Positions 7,450 through 12,552 of a stretch of 12,552 bases of DNA are shown piece by piece. Under the pieces are notes generated by a model. That model saw only the letters and a program-made list of their open reading frames with translations, was not told where the DNA came from and did not search any database. Source of the DNA: Clostridiales bacterium. Lineage in GTDB: Bacteria; Bacillota; Clostridia; Christensenellales; CAG-314. Where the stretch lies: assembly GCA_004558105.1 (NCBI GenBank), contig SFEB01000054.1, positions 1 to 12,552 of the forward strand, read 5' to 3'. The translations under genes were made by a program, and so were the position numbers. The first letter of the stretch is position 1, and every line of letters starts with the position of its first letter.

Positions 7450-8490
7450 ATGAAAAGAATTGTCAGTACGTTAGCAATAATACTCGTATGCGTCGTGGCT
7501 TTGTCGGGATGCAGTTGGTTCAGTACTCCCGTAACCCTTGCCGACGACTACGATTTATCGGAAAAAAGTACGGTAAAGTCCGAGGTTTTCAGCGAGATAA
7601 AAGAGAAAAACGCGATATGTACTTTCAGCGGCAGCGACAACGGCTACAAGTACGTCTGGGTGGTGTTCGGTAAGGATATAGTCAAGCCTGTCGACGTTGA
7701 TCTGGGACTGAATATCTCGACTTTTTCCGACGGAAAACTTTCGGTGAGATTTTTTAACGAAAAAGCGCTTGACTTCAAGCCTTTGTTGTCGATATATCTG
7801 ACGGAAAAAATATCAGGGCAGTCGTACGTTGCCGTTTTTTTCGACGGGCAGACTACTTCCGTCAGCCTGACGGGCAGTGAAAAGTCCGTTTTAAATTTTA
7901 CGGTCTTAAACGCTGTCGGAGAGGTTAGTATTTTTCCCGGCGATAACGGAGGAAACGAGGAGTCGGGTGACCGTGAACTTTCCGACGGTTCGACGGTGAG
8001 GGATCAGTATATGACCGATTACGTACCCGAAGGCAAGCCGTTGCCCGTTGAGCCGGGAGAAGGCAATATCGATATGAGCGTCGCTTACACGTGTACGTTC
8101 TTGATAGAGTGTAAGTCGATATTCAACAACCTTGACAAACTCGATTCTTCCAAACTCGGAGTTTTGCCTTCGGACGGAATAATTTACGAGCGGCGCACGG
8201 TAACTTTTTATAAGGGCGAGAGCGTTTTCGACCTTTTAAAGCGCGTGTGTCGGGACAACGATATTCATCTGGAATACTCGAATACGCCAGTTTACAACAG
8301 CGCGTATATAGAGGGAATAAACAATCTTTACGAATTTGATTGCGGCAATCTGTCCGGTTGGGTTTACGGCGTTAACGGCTGGTTCCCCAACTACGGTTGC
8401 TCGCGCTATCAACTTGCGCAAGACGACGTTGTGGAATGGCGGTATACATGCGACCTCGGCAGAGACGTCGGCTGTAATTGGAAAGGTTAA
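7450..8490 (+). CDS. DUF4430-domain lipoprotein, putative cobalamin-binding
   Basis: A 346-residue lipoprotein: signal peptide MKRIVSTLAIILVCVVALSGC with lipobox LSGC and lipidated Cys21. Residues about 25-165 form an unrecognised beta-rich domain. Residues 166-208 are a Gly/Glu/Pro-rich linker. Residues about 210-340 are a DUF4430 domain, with its typical features: TFYKGESVFDLLKRV, YIEGINNLYEF, GWVYGVNGWFPNYG, and a terminal VVEWRYTCDLGRD. DUF4430 is related to the C-terminal domain of transcobalamin and intrinsic factor, which contacts cobalamin. The role inferred is capture of cobalamin/corrinoid on the outer face of the membrane and hand-over to the transporter encoded next. The domain is cysteine-rich (C215, C221, C267, C298, C317, C334, C342), allowing disulfides. 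The start has AAAGGG at 7437-7442. The next gene begins two bases after the stop, implying translational coupling. Confidence 0.85.
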   Translation: MKRIVSTLAIILVCVVALSGCSWFSTPVTLADDYDLSEKSTVKSEVFSEIKEKNAICTFSGSDNGYKYVWVVFGKDIVKPVDVDLGLNISTFSDGKLSVRFFNEKALDFKPLLSIYLTEKISGQSYVAVFFDGQTTSVSLTGSEKSVLNFTVLNAVGEVSIFPGDNGGNEESGDRELSDGSTVRDQYMTDYVPEGKPLPVEPGEGNIDMSVAYTCTFLIECKSIFNNLDKLDSSKLGVLPSDGIIYERRTVTFYKGESVFDLLKRVCRDNDIHLEYSNTPVYNSAYIEGINNLYEFDCGNLSGWVYGVNGWFPNYGCSRYQLAQDDVVEWRYTCDLGRDVGCNWKG

Positions 8491-8492
8491 AA

Positions 8493-9389
8493 ATGCGACA
8501 CGACACTTTCGGCGACTTTCATCCGTTAGTCGGTTTCAGTTTCTATACTTTTGCAATACTTTTCGGGATGATTTTCAATCATCCTTTTTGCCAGTTGGTT
8601 TCGCTTATAGCTTCGGTGCTTTACGCCGTGCAGGTGTGTGGGAAAAAAGCCGTTTCAACTCTGGTTAAATTCGCTTTGCCTGTGTTTTTACTGACTGTTA
8701 TCATCAATCCCGCTTTCAGCCACGGCGGCGTCACTCGGTTGTGCTATCTGCCGGGCGGAAACCCGTTGACGTTGGAAAGCATAGTTTACGGCGTATCTGC
8801 GGGGACGATGTTCGTTACGGTAATTATGTGGTTTTGCGCCTTTAACGCCGAATTTACTTCCGACAAGTTTATTTACGTTTTCGGGCGCATTATTCCGTCG
8901 TTGTCGCTCGTTATCAGTATGTCTCTGAGATTTGTTCCCAGGTTTAAAAAACAATTGGGCGAGATTACCGTAGCTCAGCGTTGTATCGGCAGAGACGTAT
9001 CGAGCGGCAATCTTTTCAGGCGACTAAAAATCGCCGTTTCCATTTTGTCGATAATGGTGACGTGGGCGTTGCAAAACGCGATAGAAACCGCGGACAGTAT
9101 GAAGAGTCGGGGTTACGGGTTAAAGGGGCGTACGGCGTTTTCCGTTTACCGTTTTTTCGACAGGGACAAACTTATGCTTGCATGGATATTGTTTGCAGGC
9201 GTATTCGTTGCGAGCGGCGCTATATGCGGGGCGTTTGAAGCGGTTTATTTTCCGAGTATTTACTTTACGCCGCCTTCGAACGTTTTTTACGTTTGTTTTC
9301 TTGTAGTTTACGCCGCAACGTTGTTAACGCCTCTGATCGTTAACGTTATGGGGGAGAAAAGGTGGAAACTTTTGCAATCAAAAATTTAA
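8493..9389 (+). CDS. EcfT-family transmembrane (T) component of an ECF transporter
   Basis: A 298-residue CbiQ/EcfT-type membrane protein. Hydrophobic segments lie at about 12-48, 55-75, 97-118, 133-147, 179-197, 227-249 and 263-286. The cytoplasmic coupling region carries the two family motifs that dock on the ATPases: AQRCIGRD (about 161-168, a variant of the A-x-x-x-R-G motif) and the better match DSMKSRGYG (about 201-209). Family T components transmit ATP-driven movement of the ATPase pair to the substrate-binding S component. The frame extends back to a TTG at 8478, but ATG 8493, two bases after the preceding stop and with AAAGG just upstream, is the likelier start. Its 3' end overlaps the following ABC gene by 28 bases, typical of co-translated complex subunits. 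Confidence 0.9.
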   Translation: MRHDTFGDFHPLVGFSFYTFAILFGMIFNHPFCQLVSLIASVLYAVQVCGKKAVSTLVKFALPVFLLTVIINPAFSHGGVTRLCYLPGGNPLTLESIVYGVSAGTMFVTVIMWFCAFNAEFTSDKFIYVFGRIIPSLSLVISMSLRFVPRFKKQLGEITVAQRCIGRDVSSGNLFRRLKIAVSILSIMVTWALQNAIETADSMKSRGYGLKGRTAFSVYRFFDRDKLMLAWILFAGVFVASGAICGAFEAVYFPSIYFTPPSNVFYVCFLVVYAATLLTPLIVNVMGEKRWKLLQSKI

Positions 9390-12025
9390 ATTTTTCATAT
9401 CCCGACCAAGAACAAAAAGCCCTCGATAACGTATTTCTGACGGTAGAAAAGGGTGACTTTTTCGTGCTTATCGGGCAGTCGGGTTGCGGCAAAACCACCT
9501 TGCTGAGACACTTAAAAAGTTGTCTCACTCCGCATGGCGCGAGGACGGGGGAAGTACTTTTTGAAGGTCAAAAACTCGATAACATGGATTTGCGCAGTCA
9601 ATCGCAGAATATCGGTTTTATCCTGCAGTCTCCCGAAAACCAGATAGTCACGGACAAAGTCTGGCACGAACTGGCTTTCGGTCTGGAAAGTCTGGGTTAC
9701 GATACGCCGACCATACGAAAAAAAGTTGCTGAAATGGCTTCTTTTTTCGGTATTCAGAACTGGTTTTACAAGAACGTGTCGGAACTGTCGGGAGGTCAGA
9801 AACAGATTTTAAATCTTGCGTCCGTTCTGGCGTTAAATCCGCACGTTCTTATTTTGGATGAACCTACGAGTCAACTCGATCCGATTTCCGCGTCGGATTT
9901 TCTGGCTATTCTGACGAGAGTAAACAGAGAATTGGGAATAACCGTTATACTGACCGAACACAGGTTGGAAGAAGTCCTGCCCGTCGCCAATAAAGTTGCA
10001 GTTATGGAAAAAGGCAGAATAACGTACACGGGTGGCGTCAAAGAGGTCGGAGAACGATTAAAAAAAGCCGACAGCGCAATTTTCGGCGCAATGCCGGTTG
10101 CGATGCGCGTGTGGGCGGAATGTAATACGGATATGGCATGCCCTGTGACTATAGGAGAGGGTAGCAAGTTTTTAACGGAGTACGTCAAAGGCGTTGAGTG
10201 CGCTTTGCCGATAAAAAAAGAATACTTCGTAGGACAAAAAGAAGTTCTGACCGCCGAAGACTTGTTTTTTAAGTACGAAAAAAATCTTCCCGACGTCGTT
10301 AAAGGGCTTAACTTTAAACTGTACGAGGGCGAATTGTTTTGTCTTTTGGGCGGAAACGGAACGGGAAAAACCACGGCTTTGACTCTTTTATCGGGTTTAA
10401 ACAAACCGTACAGGGGAAACGTGAGATGTTCCGCAAAGGTGGGCGTTTTGCCGCAAAATCCTCAGACGTTGTTTTTAAAAAAGACGGTTTACGAAGATTT
10501 GGCGGAGATGTTGGCAGAGGTAAAGGATAAAGACGAAAAAGAAAAAAGGCTGAACGAAGTAATTCGACAATGCAAGTTGTCGGAACTGTTAAATCGTCAC
10601 CCGTACGACTTGTCGGGCGGTGAGCAACAGCGTCTTGCGCTGGCAAAAGTTTTATTGACCGACGCAGATATTCTTTTTATGGACGAGCCGACGAAGGGCT
10701 TTGACGTGGAGTTTAAGGAGTCTTTTGCGGCAATATTAAAGCAACTTACGGCGGCGGGTAAAAGCGTTTTTATGATAAGCCACGACGTGGAGTTTTGCGC
10801 CGAATACGCCGACAGATGCGCGTTGTTTTTCGACGGCAACATAGTAACGGAAGGAACGCCGCAACAACTGTTTACCGACAATCAGTTTTACACTACTTCC
10901 GCAAACCGTATGGCGAGGCACTTGTTTAAAGAAGTTATCACTGCCGACGATATTTTGTTGCGGCTTAATCTGCCGATTAAACAGAAAACGGTTTCAAGCG
11001 GTGTCCGTATCGCGCAATCAAAAGAAATAATGGAGCCTTTGCAAGAGGAGAAAAGCGGACAAAAATCCGTTTTAAAGCAAAAATTGCCTTTATGGCGAAA
11101 AATCATTGCAATAATCTTCGGTCTGCTTGCGGCGGCGGTGTTCGTTTATGCGATAATAAACACCGATTTGAGCGAAATTGTTACGGGAAACGGTTTGTCT
11201 TCGGAAAGCACAACGCAACTTGTGATCGAAGCCGTGTTTATATTGCTGTTATTCGTGGTTGTTCTGGCGGTAACGAGGCGTTCCGCGCCGTCCGCGTCCG
11301 TTCAGACTCCGCGTGAAAAACGAAAACTTACCAAGCGTACCTTGGTCGCTACCATGCTTATCCTGTTGGTGATACCGGTAACGCTGTTTATATGGATTTA
11401 CTACTTTGGTTTTGACAGTTACAATATCGTATCGATAGCCGTGCTTTTAGAGTGTATGCTGCCTTTTTTCCTGGTCTTCGAGGGGCGAAAACCGAAAGCA
11501 AGAGAACTGGTGATAATTGCCGTTCTGGTGGCAGTAGGAGTGGCAGGCAGGTCGGTGTTCTTTATGTTACCTCAGTTTAAACCCGTGTTGGCGTTGACCA
11601 TTATCGCAGGCGTTGCTTTCGGCGGAGAAACGGGGTTTTTGGTTGGTGCGCTCACGATGCTTATTTCCAACATGATATTCGGGCAGGGTCCATGGACGCC
11701 ATGGCAGATGTTTGCAATGGGAATAATCGGCTTTTTGGCAGGCATATTGTTTAAAAAGGGTTGGCTCAGGAGAAATAGAATTTCGCTCGCCGTATTCGGC
11801 GCGATTTGCGCCGTCGTTGTTTACGGAGGAATAATGAATCCCGCATCGGCGCTTATGTGGAGCGGCGAAAACCTGAGTTGGAGTATGATATTTGCGTATT
11901 ATCTGACGGGATTTCCGATGGATCTCGTGCATGCCTTTGCAACGGCGTTTTTCTTAATCGTCATCGCCGAACCCATGCTCGAAAAACTCGACAGAATAAA
12001 AACGAAATACGGCTTGGTGGAGTAG
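9362..12025 (+). CDS. ECF transporter fusion: two ABC ATPase domains plus S-component-like membrane domain
   Basis: An 887-residue fusion of A, A' and S parts. First ATPase: Walker A GQSGCGKTT (38-46), Q-loop Q89, signature LSGGQ (142-146), Walker B LILDEPT with E167, H200. Second ATPase: Walker A GGNGTGKTT (330-338), Q365, LSGGEQQR (417-424), LFMDEPT with E442, H474. Both sites look catalytically complete. Residues 520-578 are a polar linker. About nine hydrophobic segments follow: two close together (580-600, 619-638), a basic linker, then 660-682, 688-706, 714-735, 741-772, 783-798, 807-826 and 845-870. The last part (RSVFFMLPQFKP, GFLVGALTMLISNMIFG, MGIIGFLAGILF) is S-component-like. With the EcfT gene upstream this forms a full ECF importer. 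The substrate is inferred to be cobalamin or a corrinoid. GTG 9362 is the start, preceded by GGGGGAG. It resembles systems called CbrTUV in concept, but I cannot confirm orthology. Confidence 0.88.
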   Translation: METFAIKNLNFSYPDQEQKALDNVFLTVEKGDFFVLIGQSGCGKTTLLRHLKSCLTPHGARTGEVLFEGQKLDNMDLRSQSQNIGFILQSPENQIVTDKVWHELAFGLESLGYDTPTIRKKVAEMASFFGIQNWFYKNVSELSGGQKQILNLASVLALNPHVLILDEPTSQLDPISASDFLAILTRVNRELGITVILTEHRLEEVLPVANKVAVMEKGRITYTGGVKEVGERLKKADSAIFGAMPVAMRVWAECNTDMACPVTIGEGSKFLTEYVKGVECALPIKKEYFVGQKEVLTAEDLFFKYEKNLPDVVKGLNFKLYEGELFCLLGGNGTGKTTALTLLSGLNKPYRGNVRCSAKVGVLPQNPQTLFLKKTVYEDLAEMLAEVKDKDEKEKRLNEVIRQCKLSELLNRHPYDLSGGEQQRLALAKVLLTDADILFMDEPTKGFDVEFKESFAAILKQLTAAGKSVFMISHDVEFCAEYADRCALFFDGNIVTEGTPQQLFTDNQFYTTSANRMARHLFKEVITADDILLRLNLPIKQKTVSSGVRIAQSKEIMEPLQEEKSGQKSVLKQKLPLWRKIIAIIFGLLAAAVFVYAIINTDLSEIVTGNGLSSESTTQLVIEAVFILLLFVVVLAVTRRSAPSASVQTPREKRKLTKRTLVATMLILLVIPVTLFIWIYYFGFDSYNIVSIAVLLECMLPFFLVFEGRKPKARELVIIAVLVAVGVAGRSVFFMLPQFKPVLALTIIAGVAFGGETGFLVGALTMLISNMIFGQGPWTPWQMFAMGIIGFLAGILFKKGWLRRNRISLAVFGAICAVVVYGGIMNPASALMWSGENLSWSMIFAYYLTGFPMDLVHAFATAFFLIVIAEPMLEKLDRIKTKYGLVE

Positions 12026-12083
12026 CGCAATAAACGAAAATTTAAATCAGTCGGCTAAACAAATAAGGAGATTCGGAAAAATA

Positions 12084-12120
12084 AAAACAACGGCAATTAC
12101 TTGTGTTGTCGTTGTTTTTT
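12084..12120 (+). terminator. Terminator of the B12 operon
   Basis: AAAACAACGGCAA (12084-12096) pairs with TTGTCGTTGTTTT (12106-12118), a 13-bp stem with one G-U pair and a nine-base loop, ending in a T-run. It lies about 60 bases after the stop of the fusion gene. Confidence 0.85.
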
Positions 12121-12260
12121 GTTTTGCAATAGTGCGAAAATTTGAGTAAAATAAGTTGCTTTTTATGTTAGCGTAGGTTACTTTGTGAAAACAATTTTTA
12201 TATTATTGTCACCAATATGAAAATTAATGAAAAAAATTCAATATTTTTTTAAAAAAACAC

Positions 12261-12289
12261 TTGACCATGTTGTTACAGCACGGTATATA
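12261..12289 (+). promoter_or_regulatory. Promoter of the downstream lipoprotein gene
   Basis: TTGACC (12261-12266), a 17-base spacer and TATATA (12284-12289) make a near-consensus sigma-A promoter. The predicted start near 12296 gives a 5' UTR of about 95 bases. The stretch 12121-12260 before it is AT-rich and holds nothing I can identify. Confidence 0.7.
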
Positions 12290-12303
12290 TTTATTGATGA
12301 TAA

Positions 12304-12369
12304 GTAGCGTGGGAGTTTTCATGCTTTCCGAAAAAGGTAGTGTGGAAGTTCTCATGCGTACCAAAAATA
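12304..12369 (+). repeat. Two-copy 33-bp tandem repeat in a 5' UTR
   Basis: Copies at 12304-12336 and 12337-12369 share 25 of 33 bases. The first 21 bases differ only at positions 5, 10 and 15, all transitions (GTAGYGTGGRAGTTYTCATGC). The pair sits between the predicted transcription start and the ribosome binding site of the downstream lipoprotein gene. Confidence 0.75.
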
Positions 12370-12390
12370 ATTTCACGGAGGTTAAGTTTT

Positions 12391-12552
12391 ATGAAGAACA
12401 AAAGACTATTGGCAATTTTGTTATTCGTACTGATGCTTGTAACGGCTACGGTTTGTTTAAGCGCATGTAAGAAGAACAAAAAGTTCGTAGCGCAAGGCGA
12501 AGAAGGGTCGTATTATTGCGACGTAGCCGGCGGCGAACTGACGGTCACTCTC
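12391..12552 (+). CDS. Lipoprotein of unknown function (3' partial)
   Basis: ATG 12391 follows GGAGG (12377-12381) by nine bases. The first 54 codons are in the window, and the frame is open at the window edge. Residues 1-26 are a lipoprotein signal peptide: MKNKRLLAILLFVLMLVTA, then lipobox LSAC. The mature part begins CKKNKKFVAQGEEGSYYCD, a lysine-rich tether leading into a probable beta-rich domain; too little is visible to name a family. It has its own promoter and lies after a strong terminator, so it is not part of the B12 operon. Confidence 0.85.
   Translation, partial: MKNKRLLAILLFVLMLVTATVCLSACKKNKKFVAQGEEGSYYCDVAGGELTVTL

Noticed and set aside
9871..10404. A 177-codon minus-strand frame
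   Set aside because: It is antisense to the two ABC domains, where all ATPase motifs are on the plus strand.
12304..12369. CRISPR-like repeat pair
   Set aside because: The two copies abut with no spacer, are only about 76% identical, and no cas genes are nearby.
12261..12470. A 69-codon open frame running through the tandem repeat
   Set aside because: It overlaps the promoter, the 5' UTR and the start of the lipoprotein gene at 12391 in another frame. That gene has a clear ribosome binding site and lipobox, and the frame has no ribosome binding site.

Overview
The window looks like a chromosomal segment of a low-to-mid GC, Gram-positive anaerobe, probably an uncultured Clostridia/Bacillota lineage. 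The evidence is: intrinsic terminators with U-tracts, strong AGGAGG-type ribosome binding sites, lipobox lipoproteins, a flavodiiron protein, an iron-dependent alcohol dehydrogenase and an ECF-type vitamin transporter. TAA, TAG and TGA all end genes, so the standard bacterial code applies. Lineage is inferred from gene content only.

Layout. (1) 1-1248: the 3' part of a reading frame that begins inside a Tex-like RNA-binding protein and passes, at about base 105, into a beta-propeller protein of the DUF5050 type. This is an apparent chimera. It is followed by two terminator-like hairpins. (2) 1448-3232: a four-domain flavodiiron protein (metallo-beta-lactamase, flavodoxin, flavin reductase, rubredoxin) with its own promoter, ending at a strong terminator shared with the convergent neighbour. 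(3) 3309-4514, minus strand: an iron-containing alcohol dehydrogenase. (4) 4694-12025: a promoter, a cobalamin (B12) riboswitch and an intrinsic terminator lead into a five-gene operon. (5) 12026-12552: a terminator, a new promoter, a two-copy 33-bp tandem repeat in the 5' UTR, and the start of another lipoprotein gene that leaves the window.

The B12 operon is the most interesting part. In order it encodes: a secreted, C-terminally membrane-anchored PQQ-like beta-propeller protein; a small lipoprotein broken by a one-base frameshift just after its lipobox; a lipoprotein with a C-terminal DUF4430 domain (related to the C-terminal domain of transcobalamin/intrinsic factor); an EcfT-type membrane protein; and an 887-residue fusion of two ABC ATPase domains with an ECF S-component-like membrane domain. 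The simplest reading is a self-contained ECF cobalamin (or corrinoid) uptake system with its own surface capture proteins, switched off by a riboswitch when B12 is plentiful. The transporter class and riboswitch are read from sequence. Cobalamin as substrate is inferred from the riboswitch plus DUF4430. A capture or hand-over role for the propeller protein and the small lipoprotein is inferred from position only.
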